From the NCBI GenBank assembly GCA_020853525.1, contig JADYYS010000039.1, forward strand, positions 140,587-204,586: a DNA stretch of 64,000 nucleotides. Direction: 5' to 3'. The notes under the pieces are model-generated. The model saw only the letters and a list, made by a program, of their open reading frames with translations. It ran no database searches and had not been told where the DNA came from. Below are positions 9,066 to 17,699 of this stretch, one piece after another. Position numbers and translations under genes: made by a program. Position 1 is the stretch's first letter; the number at the start of each line of letters is the position of its first letter. The DNA is from Ardenticatenales bacterium (lineage in GTDB: Bacteria > Chloroflexota > Anaerolineae > Epilineales > Epilineaceae).

Positions 9066-11023
9066 CAGTCCTGCTCCGGCGGGTTCCCCGGCGCCATCAG
9101 CCGCATCCGCAGCACCTCGCCCAACGTCCGTGCCCGCCCGCCGATCGCCTCGAGCAACCGCCGCGCCTCTTCCTGCGACATCTGAGCCGACGCGCCCCCG
9201 CTCCGACTGCCGGCCTGGCCGGCGGCCGGCGTGCCGCTCGTCCGTTCGCTGCCCGCGCCGGGCGTGCGGCGCGCCTGCGCCATCGCGGTGCTCGTCCCGC
9301 CCGCACCGGTGCTCGCCTGCCCGTCGGACGCCGCCGGCGTGCCCGTCGCGCCCGGCGTGCCGGTGCCTGGACCGCTCGCGGACGATTCGGCCCCCTCTTC
9401 CTCGCCGCTGCCTGGCTCTTGACCCTCCCCTTGCTCCTCACCGGGACGGCTCTGCCCATCGGACGATTGCTGGCCCTCCTGGCCCTCGGCCCTCCGGTCG
9501 TCCTCCGCCTCGGACTGCGACTGGGCCGCGTTCCGTGCCGCCAGCGCGAGCTCGAGGTTGTGCTTGGCGTCGCCGTCGGCGGGCGTCGAGCGCAGCACCT
9601 CGGAGAGGGCGTCGATCGCGACGTCGAGCTCGCCGGCCATGAGCGCGGCGGTGCCGAGGTTGTACCACGCCATGGCCGCCAGATCGCCCGTCGCTCCGAC
9701 GAGCGCGCGCTCGAAGTCCCGCCGAGCGCTGCCGAAGTCGCCGTCGACCAGGCGCGCCACGCCGAGGTCGTATGCCGGCTCGGAGCGTTCGGGTGCGGCG
9801 TCGGCGGCGGCGGCGTAGTGGGCGGCGGCCGCCTTCGTGTCGCCGGCGGCCAGCGCCTCGTTGCCGGCGCGCACGTCGGCCGCGACGTTCGGGGCGCAGC
9901 CGGCGGCGAGCGGCCCGAGCATGAGCATGACGGCGATGGCCGGCACCGCGGGGCGGACACGGCGGCCGACGGCGTCGGCGGGTTCCGCCGTGCCGCGGTC
10001 CGCAGCCTGCGCAGCTGCCTTGGCGCCGCGACCGACGAACGACGACGCTTCGACGACGACCATAAGGAGCACGGCGACGAGCAGGAACAGCTGGAAGCGC
10101 TCGACGCGTGACGTCTCGATCCGACCCTCGCTCGTGCCGCGCTGCATGCCGTCAAGGGCGGCCAGCAGGCCGTCGATCGCACCGCCCGCGACGCCGGCAC
10201 GCCAGTACGAGCCGCCCGTCGTGGCCGCGAGGCGCTCCAGCGGGCGTTCCGCCAGGCGCGAGATCACGGGCTGGCCGGCGGCGTCGACCTTCCAGCCGAT
10301 GACATTGCCGGCCGCGTCCAGCTGCGGCACGCGCTCACCGACCGGCGAGCCGTAGCCGACGGCGAAGATCTTCACGCCTGCGTCGCGCGCCTCGTCGGCC
10401 GCGACTTGCGGGTCGGCGGCGTGGTCCTCGCCATCCGTGATGAGGAAGACGGCCTTGCCGCCCTCGCGGCGCATGTCGAACGCGGCCAGCGCCGTGCGGA
10501 GCGCGTCGGCGATCTCGGTGCCGGGACGGGAGATGACGGCCGGCTGGGCGGAATCGAGGAAGCCGCGGGCGGTGGCGTAGTCGCTCGTAAGCGGAAGCTG
10601 GACGAAGCTCGCGCCGGCAAAGAGCACGAGGCCGACCTCGTCGCCCTGGAGCAGCTCGAACAGTCGGCCGATCTCGGCCTTGGCGCGCGACAGCCGATCC
10701 GGCTTGATGTCCTGCGCCAGCATGCTCGTCGAGACGTCGAGCACGACGATGACCTGGTTGCCCTGCTGTTGGACGACCTGCACCGCCCGCCCCCACTGCG
10801 GCCGCGCCAACGCGACGACGGCGAGCGCCAGCGCCACCGGCCAGAGCGCGTCGCGCACCCGCCGCGCGCTCGCATCGGCCGCGGGGCTGAGGCGGGCGAT
10901 CAGCGCCGGATCGCCGAGGCGGTGGAGCGCGCGGGCGCGGCTGCGGGCAGAAGCCAACAGCAGCAGCACGGCCAGCGGGACGAGCGCGAGCAGCCACAGG
11001 AGCATCGGACGGGCAAACGTCAT
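9062..11023 (-). CDS. BatB-BatC fusion: vWA membrane protein with TPR domain
   Basis: A 653-residue protein. Residues 1-335 are BatB: two membrane helices (about 7-24 and 60-74), a vWA domain with MIDAS DVSTS (96-100) and TDGED, then a third helix (about 317-335). A second hydrophobic stretch ending LAAGC follows at about 375. This looks like a lipoprotein signal peptide buried inside the chain. Then come BatC-type TPRs (AGNEALAAGDTKAAAAHYA and so on) and an acidic Gln/Glu/Ser/Gly-rich tail. ATG 11023 lies 14 bp after the BatA stop with GAAGG upstream. The buried lipobox suggests two genes fused by loss of a stop codon. Confidence 0.88.
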   Translation of the reverse strand: MTFARPMLLWLLALVPLAVLLLLASARSRARALHRLGDPALIARLSPAADASARRVRDALWPVALALAVVALARPQWGRAVQVVQQQGNQVIVVLDVSTSMLAQDIKPDRLSRAKAEIGRLFELLQGDEVGLVLFAGASFVQLPLTSDYATARGFLDSAQPAVISRPGTEIADALRTALAAFDMRREGGKAVFLITDGEDHAADPQVAADEARDAGVKIFAVGYGSPVGERVPQLDAAGNVIGWKVDAAGQPVISRLAERPLERLAATTGGSYWRAGVAGGAIDGLLAALDGMQRGTSEGRIETSRVERFQLFLLVAVLLMVVVEASSFVGRGAKAAAQAADRGTAEPADAVGRRVRPAVPAIAVMLMLGPLAAGCAPNVAADVRAGNEALAAGDTKAAAAHYAAAADAAPERSEPAYDLGVARLVDGDFGSARRDFERALVGATGDLAAMAWYNLGTAALMAGELDVAIDALSEVLRSTPADGDAKHNLELALAARNAAQSQSEAEDDRRAEGQEGQQSSDGQSRPGEEQGEGQEPGSGEEEGAESSASGPGTGTPGATGTPAASDGQASTGAGGTSTAMAQARRTPGAGSERTSGTPAAGQAGSRSGGASAQMSQEEARRLLEAIGGRARTLGEVLRMRLMAPGNPPEQDW

Positions 11024-11037
11024 CGCTTCAACCTTCG

Positions 11038-12066
11038 TCAGGGCAGCGTGCGCAGCGCCGTGCGGCGCAGCACGAGCTCGAGGCACCACAGCGCCAGCGC
11101 CGGGCCGAGCCACCACGCGAACAGCTCGCGATAGCGCGTCCATTGTCGCAGCTCGACCGTCGACTTCTCGAGCTTGTCGATCTGCGCGTAGATCTCCCGC
11201 AGCGCGGCCGTGTCCTGCGCCCGAAAGAACGCGCCGCCGGTGGCGTCCGCGATCGCGCGCAGCGTCTCCTCGTCGATCTGGCTCTCCTGATAGGCCACGC
11301 GCGGCCCGAAGAAACCGTCGACCGGCACCGGCACCTGGCCGCTCCGGGCGGCGGCGATCGTGTAGACCTTGATGCCCAGCGCCCGCGCCGCCTCGGCCGC
11401 CGTGAGCGGGTCGATCTGGCCGACGTTGTTCACGCCGTCCGTCAGGAGGACGATGATCTTGCTCTTCGCCTTCTGGTCCTTGAGCATCGCCGCCGCGTTC
11501 GCCAGCCCAAGGCCGATCGCCGTGCCGTCCTCGATCCCGAGCTCGGTCGACAGCTTCACCTGATCGAGCTGGCGCAGGAGGACGCCGTGGTCGACGGTGA
11601 TCGGACACTGATCGAACGCTTCGCGCGCGAACACGACCAGTCCGAGCCGATCGTACTGCCGGCTCTCCACGAACTCCTTGATGACGGCCTTGGCCGCCGC
11701 CAGCCGGTTGTCCGGCTCGAAATCCAGTGCCGCCATGCTGCCGCTGATGTCGAGCGCCAGCGCGATGTCGATGCCCTCACCCTGGATCGTCTCGCGCGCC
11801 TGCCCGCTCTGGGGCCGCGCCAGGGCGACGACGGCCAGCCCGAGCGCGACGAGCCGCACCGGTCCGAGCAGCGCGTGCAGCCGCTGGCGCAGCGAGTGCC
11901 CGGCCGCCGCACTGGCCCGCCCGACCGCCGCCGTGCTCGCGACGCGAAGCGAGGCCGCGGCCTCGACGCCCGTGCGGCGCCGGCGCCAGCGCGGGGCGAG
12001 CGCCAGCAACGGCACGGCCAGCAGCAGCACGAGCGCCTCGGGCGAGGCGAACCGGAACGCCGTCAT
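11038..12066 (-). CDS. batA: BatA-like vWA domain membrane protein
   Basis: A 342-residue protein with helices at about 9-25 and 68-84. An intact vWA domain has MIDAS DISGS (106-110) and TDGVNN, and a helix (about 318-336) precedes the basic C-terminus. This is the classic Aerotolerance/BatA layout. The QSQIDEETLRAIADATGGAFFRA segment near residue 245 is the usual C-terminal vWA signature of the family. The vWA faces the periplasmic side in the accepted model. The ATG at 12066 overlaps the stop of the upstream gene by 4 bp. It is paired with the BatB/C fusion downstream, as in most Bat operons. Confidence 0.9.
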   Translation of the reverse strand: MTAFRFASPEALVLLLAVPLLALAPRWRRRRTGVEAAASLRVASTAAVGRASAAAGHSLRQRLHALLGPVRLVALGLAVVALARPQSGQARETIQGEGIDIALALDISGSMAALDFEPDNRLAAAKAVIKEFVESRQYDRLGLVVFAREAFDQCPITVDHGVLLRQLDQVKLSTELGIEDGTAIGLGLANAAAMLKDQKAKSKIIVLLTDGVNNVGQIDPLTAAEAARALGIKVYTIAAARSGQVPVPVDGFFGPRVAYQESQIDEETLRAIADATGGAFFRAQDTAALREIYAQIDKLEKSTVELRQWTRYRELFAWWLGPALALWCLELVLRRTALRTLP

Positions 12067-13322
12067 GCCGCCGCCCCGTCGCCGGGCGAAGGGAAGGGGT
12101 CGCGGCCGGGCGGCGAATCGTGGTCGTCGTCGGGTGACGGCCGGTGGTCGTCCTCGGGCGCTGCGTCGGGCGCTGCGTCGGACGATGCGTCGGACGGTGG
12201 GCGTCCATCATCCGGCGAAACGGAGACGCCGTACGGCAGGGCCGCCCGCGCGGCCGCCGCCTCGGCGGCGATCCGCCGCCGCTCGGCCGCACCCCACAGC
12301 CCGCCGAGCAGCGCGCGCGCGTCGGCCAACGAGTCCCGCGCGGTGGCGGCGTCGGGGATGATCCGGGCGAACTTCACGAGGTCGGCGTCGCTGAGCACGG
12401 CCAGGAGCGGCTCGACCTCGACGTCCCGCATGCCCGGCGGGCCGAACGCCGCGGCAAGCTCGGGCGTCGTGCGCTCCAGAGCCGGCACGTGGTAGGCACG
12501 CTCGACGAACAGCCGGAGCGTGTCGGCGAGGCGGGTGTAGTGCTCGATGACCCGGCCGCGTACCGGCAGGTCGGCGGCGGCGAGGTCGTCCAACGCGGCG
12601 TTCGCCAGGTCGAGGGGCGAGCGGAAGTCGTGGACCGGCACGGGCTCAACAGCGGCGGCCGCGTGCCGCCGGAACAGGCGCCGCAGCGCCCAGACGAGCA
12701 GCGTGATCAGCGCGCCGACGACGCTGAGCGCGCCGAGGATGAGCGGCCAGCGGCCGGACGTCGGCAGATCGACCGGGCCGCGCGGGCCGCGCGGCGCCGT
12801 GTCGTTCGGATCGAGGACGGAGCGGATCACGACGTCGATCGGTGCGGCGACGACGGTCCGGGTCGCGCCGCCCACATCGACGGCCGTCAGGCGGAGGGGG
12901 GGCGTTTGAAGGGTGCCCGTCGTGAACGCCGTGGCCGTGATGACCCGGTGCTCGACGAAGACCATGGCACCCGGGACCGCCGTACCATCCAGCACGCGCC
13001 GCGGCCCGACGGCGAGAACCTCGAACGGGCCCCATCGCCCCATCACGTCGGGCCAGACGATCGTCGTGCCGGCCGGATGGGTCACCCGCACATCGAACGC
13101 GATCCGGTCGCCGACCGTCGGCGCCGCGGTCTCGAGCTCGATGGAAGCGGCAGGTTCGCCGTCCTGGGCCGGCACGCGGCCGGCGGCCGGCGCGGCGCCC
13201 AGCGCGCACGCGGTCCCGAGCGCGACCGCGACGCCCGCCGCGACGCGCGCCGTCGCTCGGACGCACGTTCGCGCAGCGCCGCCGGTGGACGGCGCCGTAC
13301 GATGCACGCGTGGGTCGATCAT
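12063..13322 (-). CDS. Exported membrane protein of the moxR/Bat operon
   Basis: About 419 residues. A signal sequence (about 12-40) is followed by an extracellular beta domain (SIELETAAPTVGDRIAFDVRV), one membrane helix (WPLILGALSVVGALITLLVWALRRLF) and a helical cytoplasmic part. It ends in a highly acidic tail made of 12-bp DNA repeats (DASSDAAPDAAPEDD). Proteins of this shape commonly sit between DUF58 and BatA genes; no enzymatic motif is visible. The start could be ATG 13322, or GTG 13334, which would overlap the DUF58 stop as GTGA like most junctions of this operon. Neither has a clear ribosome binding site. Confidence 0.8.
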   Translation of the reverse strand: MIDPRVHRTAPSTGGAARTCVRATARVAAGVAVALGTACALGAAPAAGRVPAQDGEPAASIELETAAPTVGDRIAFDVRVTHPAGTTIVWPDVMGRWGPFEVLAVGPRRVLDGTAVPGAMVFVEHRVITATAFTTGTLQTPPLRLTAVDVGGATRTVVAAPIDVVIRSVLDPNDTAPRGPRGPVDLPTSGRWPLILGALSVVGALITLLVWALRRLFRRHAAAAVEPVPVHDFRSPLDLANAALDDLAAADLPVRGRVIEHYTRLADTLRLFVERAYHVPALERTTPELAAAFGPPGMRDVEVEPLLAVLSDADLVKFARIIPDAATARDSLADARALLGGLWGAAERRRIAAEAAAARAALPYGVSVSPDDGRPPSDASSDAAPDAAPEDDHRPSPDDDHDSPPGRDPFPSPGDGAAA

Positions 13323-13330
13323 CGGGCCGA

Positions 13331-14299
13331 TCACGCGGCCGACCGGCGGCGGCCGGCGCGGCGGCGGGTGCGCGCACGGCGTTGGAAGAACGAAGCGAGC
13401 GCCGGTGCGTAGTCGACGCCCGTCGTGACGGCGATCCGGTCGACGCCTCCGTCGCGCAGCGCCGCGGTGAGGTCGGCGGCGTGGGCGGCGCGGGCGGCGG
13501 CGTGGGCGGCACGCCAGCGAGGGCTGCTGGTGTCGACGAGCGCGTGGGCGCCGTGCTCGGCATCGGCGAGGCGCAGGAGCCCGACGGCCGGGATCTCGGC
13601 CTCGAGCGGATCCGTCAACTCCACGGCCACGACGTCGTGGCGGCGGCGCGTGGCGGCGAGGGTCGTGCGGAACCGGCCGATGTCCGTCTGGAAGTCGGAG
13701 ATCAGGAAGAGGATGCCGCGCCGGGCGAGGACCCGGTTGGCGGTGTCGAGGGCGAGGCGCACGTTGGTGCCGCGGCCGGTCGGGCGTGTCGTGAGCAGCT
13801 CGCGCACGAGGCGCAGCACGTGGCGCCGGCCCTTGCGCGGCGGGACGAGCAGCTCCACCTTGTCGGAGAACAGCACCAGTCCGACGCGGTCGTGATTCGT
13901 CGTCGCGGCGAACGCGAGGACGGCGCCGAGCTCGGCTGCCAGATCGCGCTTGAACCGGCCGCGCGTTCCGACATCGAACGAGGCGCTGACGTCGACGACG
14001 AGGAGGACGGTCAGCTCGCGCTCCTCGACGAAGCGCTTGACATGCGGCTCGCCGGTCCGGGCGGTGACGTTCCAGTCGATCGTGCGGACCTCGTCGCCCG
14101 GCTGGTACGGTCGCACCTCGTCGAAAGCCATGCCGCGGCCTTTGAAGACGGAGTGGTATTCCCCGCCGAAGCTCTGGTCGACGAGGTGGCGCGTCCGAAT
14201 CTCGATGCGCCGGATCTGGCGCATGAGCTCGGGCGTCAGCACGGACTGCGGCGCCTCCTCGGGAGCAGGCGCGGCGGGACGGCGGCGGAAGAGCGGCAC
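13331..14299 (-). CDS. DUF58 family protein
   Basis: A 322-residue DUF58 protein. The family hallmark GRGMAFDEVRPYQPGDEVRTIDWNVTAR core (about 53-80) is present. A vWA-like part follows with a degenerate MIDAS (DVSASFD), LFSDKVE and SDFQTD. DUF58 proteins partner MoxR ATPases and Bat vWA proteins, and the biochemical role is unknown. It starts 9 bp after the moxR stop and overlaps or abuts the next gene. The C-terminus is unusually Arg-rich (RRARTRRRAGRRR), suggesting an interaction with nucleic acid or membrane lipid; that is inference. Confidence 0.92.
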   Translation of the reverse strand: MPLFRRRPAAPAPEEAPQSVLTPELMRQIRRIEIRTRHLVDQSFGGEYHSVFKGRGMAFDEVRPYQPGDEVRTIDWNVTARTGEPHVKRFVEERELTVLLVVDVSASFDVGTRGRFKRDLAAELGAVLAFAATTNHDRVGLVLFSDKVELLVPPRKGRRHVLRLVRELLTTRPTGRGTNVRLALDTANRVLARRGILFLISDFQTDIGRFRTTLAATRRRHDVVAVELTDPLEAEIPAVGLLRLADAEHGAHALVDTSSPRWRAAHAAARAAHAADLTAALRDGGVDRIAVTTGVDYAPALASFFQRRARTRRRAGRRRSAA

Positions 14300-14308
14300 C
14301 GGCCTGCC

Positions 14309-15466
14309 CTACGGAACGTCGATGCGCTCGAGGATGCGCTGGACGATCGCGCTGCCGCTCACGCCTTCCGCTTCGGCCTCGTAGCTCGGGATCACGCGGT
14401 GGCGCAGCACGTCCGGCGCAAGCGCCTTGACATCGTCCGGGGTGACGTACGGCCGGTGGCGGAGGAAGGCATGGGCGCGCGCCGCCGCAACGAGGTAGAT
14501 GCCGGCCCGCGGCGAGGCGCCGAAGTCGATGAGCGGCGCGAGATCCTTCAGGCCGGCCGACGCCGGATCGCGGGTCGCCCAGACGAGATCGAGGACATAC
14601 TCCTTGATCTTGTCGTCGACATAGATCCGGCGCGCCACTGCGCGCGCCGCGAGGACGTCGGCCGGCTGGACGACGGGCATGGGCGGCGGGAGCGCTGCAC
14701 CGGTCATCACGTCGAGGACACGCCGCTCCTCGGAGCGGTGCGGATACGTCACCTCGACCTTCAACATGAACCGATCGACCTGCGCCTCGGGCAACGGGTA
14801 CGTGCCTTCCTGCTCGATCGGGTTCTGTGTCGCGAGCACGAGGAACAGCTCGGGCAACGGAAACGTCTCGTCGCCGATCGTCACCTGGCGCTCCTGCATC
14901 GCTTCGAGGAGCGCCGACTGGACTTTGGCCGGCGCGCGGTTGATCTCGTCCGCCAGGACGATGTTGGCGAACAGCGGGCCCTTGTGGACGCTGAACTCGG
15001 CCGTCCGCGGGCTGTAGACCTGGGTGCCGACGAGATCGGCCGGAAGGAGGTCGGGGGTGAACTGGACCCGGCTGAACTCGGCGTGCAGGCAGCCGGCGAC
15101 GGTCTTGACGAGGAGCGTCTTGGCCAGGCCGGGCACGCCCTCCAGCAGGAGATGGCCGTCCGCCAGCAGGGCGATGAGCACGCGCTCGACCATCACGTCC
15201 TGTCCGACGACGTAGCGCCGTATTGCGGCCTCGAGCGGCTCGACGAACGCGCCGGAGCGCTGGACGGCGGCCGCGAGATCGCGCAGCTCCGACGTCCGGT
15301 CGCGGTCGGCGGGCGGGACGGGGCCGTGGTCGTCCGTCGGCTCCGGGCTCGGGGTGCCGGCGAGCCCGCCGCCGTCCGTTGCCGGCGACGACGGCCACGA
15401 CCGGGCGGTCGTCGCACCGGCGACGTCGTGTGCGTCGTCGTTGGGCACGGTGGTTGGATCGGCCAT
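14309..15466 (-). CDS. moxR: MoxR family AAA+ ATPase
   Basis: A 385-residue chaperone-like AAA+ ATPase. A disordered acidic/Pro-rich N-terminus (about 70 residues) precedes the core, which has Walker A GVPGLAKT (110-117), Walker B and sensor region VLADEINRAPAKVQ, LATQNPIEQEGTYPLPEAQVDRF, and a C-terminal lid with GASPRAGIYL. MoxR proteins insert cofactors into, or remodel, vWA-domain partners, which fits the vWA genes downstream. ATG 15466 is strongly supported by GAGGAG six bases upstream; a longer frame is not needed. It is the first gene of the operon reading to 6175. Confidence 0.95.
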   Translation of the reverse strand: MADPTTVPNDDAHDVAGATTARSWPSSPATDGGGLAGTPSPEPTDDHGPVPPADRDRTSELRDLAAAVQRSGAFVEPLEAAIRRYVVGQDVMVERVLIALLADGHLLLEGVPGLAKTLLVKTVAGCLHAEFSRVQFTPDLLPADLVGTQVYSPRTAEFSVHKGPLFANIVLADEINRAPAKVQSALLEAMQERQVTIGDETFPLPELFLVLATQNPIEQEGTYPLPEAQVDRFMLKVEVTYPHRSEERRVLDVMTGAALPPPMPVVQPADVLAARAVARRIYVDDKIKEYVLDLVWATRDPASAGLKDLAPLIDFGASPRAGIYLVAAARAHAFLRHRPYVTPDDVKALAPDVLRHRVIPSYEAEAEGVSGSAIVQRILERIDVP

Positions 15467-15481
15467 CGAGATCTCCTCAGC
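15467..15481 (-). promoter_or_regulatory. Shine-Dalgarno of moxR deciding the start
   Basis: On the minus strand the bases TGAGGAG followed by ATCTCG precede ATG 15466. The match to the anti-SD is near-perfect with six-base spacing. It sets the start of the first gene of the operon. Confidence 0.75.
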
Positions 15482-15676
15482 AGCACTGCGCCCGGCACAG
15501 GTTGTCACGGGGTCGGGCGCAGATTATGGCATCGCCGACCACCTGCCGGCGCCGTTCATGGGCGCCGCGCGCCCCTTTCTCACGAACTCTTCATGGTGGC
15601 CGGTCGGGCGCATCTGCGCGACACCCAGCCCCGCCGCACCGCCGCTCACGCCGCGCTCATGCGCCCGACGACGCGG

Positions 15677-17503
15677 TCAGCCGGTGGGCTCCGGCAGCGT
15701 GGCGGTCAACGCGGCCACGCGGTCGACCATCTCCGCGAGCACGGCGAACGCGGCGTCGACCGGATCGCGGGAGCGCATGTCCACGCCGGCGCGCTCGAGG
15801 AGAGCGAGCGGGAAGTCGGAGCCGCCCGCGCCGAGGAACGTGCGATAGGCCCCGACCGCGCCGGGCGCACCGCCGAGGACGCGCTCGGCCAGCGCGTTGG
15901 CGGCGCTGATGCCGGTGGCGTACTGATAGACGTAGAAGTTGGAGTAGAGGTGGGTGTGGAACTGCGCCCACGTGATCCCGTCGCGATCCCGGTCGACGAC
16001 GACCTCGTCGCCGTACCCCTCCTCGAACAGGTCGGCCAGCAGGCCGTTCATGACGTCGGCGTTCAGCGGCTGGCCGCGCTCGGCGCGCTCGTGCAGCGCC
16101 AGCTCGAAGCGGGCGAGGGTGGGCATAAGGAAGAAGTAGCGGTGGAAGTTGCTGAACGCCTCCTCGAGCAGTGCCAGCTGGAACGCGGGCGCCTGCTGGT
16201 GCTCGAGCAGCCAAGCGCGCACGAGCGCCTGGTTGAAGTTCGATGCCACCTCGGCGGCGAACAGGCCGTAGCGCGCCGTGGCGTACGGCTGCGTGCGGCG
16301 GGAATAGTACGAGTGCATGGAGTGCCCGATCTCGTGGGCCAGCGTGCTCAGGCTGAAGATGTCGTCGTTGTAGCTCATGAAGATGAACGGATGGGTGTCG
16401 TAGCTACCCGTCGAGAAGGCACCGGAACGCTTGCCGACGTTCGGGTAGATGTCCACCCAGCGGCCGGTCGTCAGCCCTTCGGCCATCACGGACACGTAGT
16501 CGTCCCCGAGCGGCCGCATGCCTTCGATGATCCATTCCACGGCCTGCGCGTACGGCACGACGGGCGGGGCGGCCGTCAACGGCGCCTTGAGATCGTACGG
16601 ATGGAGCGTGTCCAAGCCGAGGGCGCCGCGCCGCCAGCGAAAGTAGCGATGCCACGTGGGCAGGTTCGCCCGGAAGGCGGCCAGGAGGTTGTCGTAGACG
16701 TCGCGCGGCACGAAGGTCTGGGCGAGCGCCGCGTCGACGCTGGAAGGGTAGCGGCGCGCCGCGGCGAAGAACGCGTCCTGCTTGATCCCGGCCGCCAGCG
16801 CCGTGGCCATTGTCTGCTTGCACGCAAGGTGCGCATCGGCGTAGCTCTCGTACGCCGTCCGCCGCACGCCACGATCCGGGTGGGTGACGAGCGCGCCGAT
16901 CGTCCCCTGGGCCACGGCGTGCGCGGTGCCGTCGGCGCCCACGGCCGGCGCGAACGCCAGCTCGGCGTTGGCCAGGACGGAGTGGACGGAAGACGCGGTG
17001 CGAAACGGGTCGCTGATCTGACCGAACACCGCTTCGACCTCGGCCGACCGGACATGCGGCCGACGGCGCTCCAGGCGATCGAAGCCGTGCGCGTAGGGAC
17101 CGAGGGCGGGCTCATGCGCCACCCAGTCGCGCAGCGTCGCCGCCTCGATCGCGAGAACCTCGGGCTCGTAGAAGGCGGTCGCACCGGCCACGCGCGATCC
17201 GAGCGAGCGCATTCGGTCGACCATCGCCAGCGCTTCGGCGTCGGCGGCATCGACCGCCGCGAACATGCTGGCGAACAGCCAGACCCGCTCGAACGGCCGG
17301 GCGAGCGCCTCCATCGCCGTCAGGCACGTCAGCAGCTGCGCCGGACCTTGCGCCAGCGTACCGGCGAACGCCGCGACGGCCGGCAGCGCCGCCTCGACGC
17401 CGGCGACCGCCAGCTCCCATGCAGCGCGGTCCGGAAACACGCTCTCGACGTCCCAGGTGGATGCGGGGTCGACGTCCCGGCGGATGGGCAAGGCGGCGGT
17501 CAT
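15677..17503 (-). CDS. pepF: Oligoendopeptidase F (M3 family metallopeptidase)
   Basis: A 608-residue zinc peptidase. The HEIGHSMHS motif (HExxH) near residue 387 supplies the two zinc His and the catalytic Glu, with the downstream Glu ligand in LFAAEVASNFNQ. The PepF signature region FNQALVRAWLLEH is present. The family cleaves 7-17 residue peptides in the cytoplasm, and no signal peptide is seen. ATG 17503 follows AGGAG with suitable spacing, so the longer upstream frame was rejected. A second M3 peptidase of a different subgroup lies at 58589. Gene order gives no further clue. Confidence 0.94.
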   Translation of the reverse strand: MTAALPIRRDVDPASTWDVESVFPDRAAWELAVAGVEAALPAVAAFAGTLAQGPAQLLTCLTAMEALARPFERVWLFASMFAAVDAADAEALAMVDRMRSLGSRVAGATAFYEPEVLAIEAATLRDWVAHEPALGPYAHGFDRLERRRPHVRSAEVEAVFGQISDPFRTASSVHSVLANAELAFAPAVGADGTAHAVAQGTIGALVTHPDRGVRRTAYESYADAHLACKQTMATALAAGIKQDAFFAAARRYPSSVDAALAQTFVPRDVYDNLLAAFRANLPTWHRYFRWRRGALGLDTLHPYDLKAPLTAAPPVVPYAQAVEWIIEGMRPLGDDYVSVMAEGLTTGRWVDIYPNVGKRSGAFSTGSYDTHPFIFMSYNDDIFSLSTLAHEIGHSMHSYYSRRTQPYATARYGLFAAEVASNFNQALVRAWLLEHQQAPAFQLALLEEAFSNFHRYFFLMPTLARFELALHERAERGQPLNADVMNGLLADLFEEGYGDEVVVDRDRDGITWAQFHTHLYSNFYVYQYATGISAANALAERVLGGAPGAVGAYRTFLGAGGSDFPLALLERAGVDMRSRDPVDAAFAVLAEMVDRVAALTATLPEPTG

Positions 17504-17622
17504 GGGCGGTCTCCTGATCGGGCGGCATTGCGGGGACGGTCGGCGGGAGATGCGGTGCCGTTGGCCACCGCGGCGCGTCATTGTATCCACGTTCCTGTTC
17601 CGCCACCGTCCCGCCGACACGG

Positions 17623-17652
17623 CGACCGCCCGGCAGATCTGCCGGGCGGTCG
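17623..17652. terminator. 30-bp perfect palindrome downstream of the cysteine-repeat gene
   Basis: A perfect 30-bp inverted repeat centred on AGATCT lies 48 bp beyond the stop of the minus-strand cysteine-repeat gene and 120 bp before the pepF start. No U-run follows on either strand. It could be a terminator hairpin or a protein-binding palindrome. Confidence 0.6.
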
Positions 17653-17699
17653 TGAAGATCCTGTGTCGGCGGGCGATTCGCCCGCACGATGGAGGGGCG

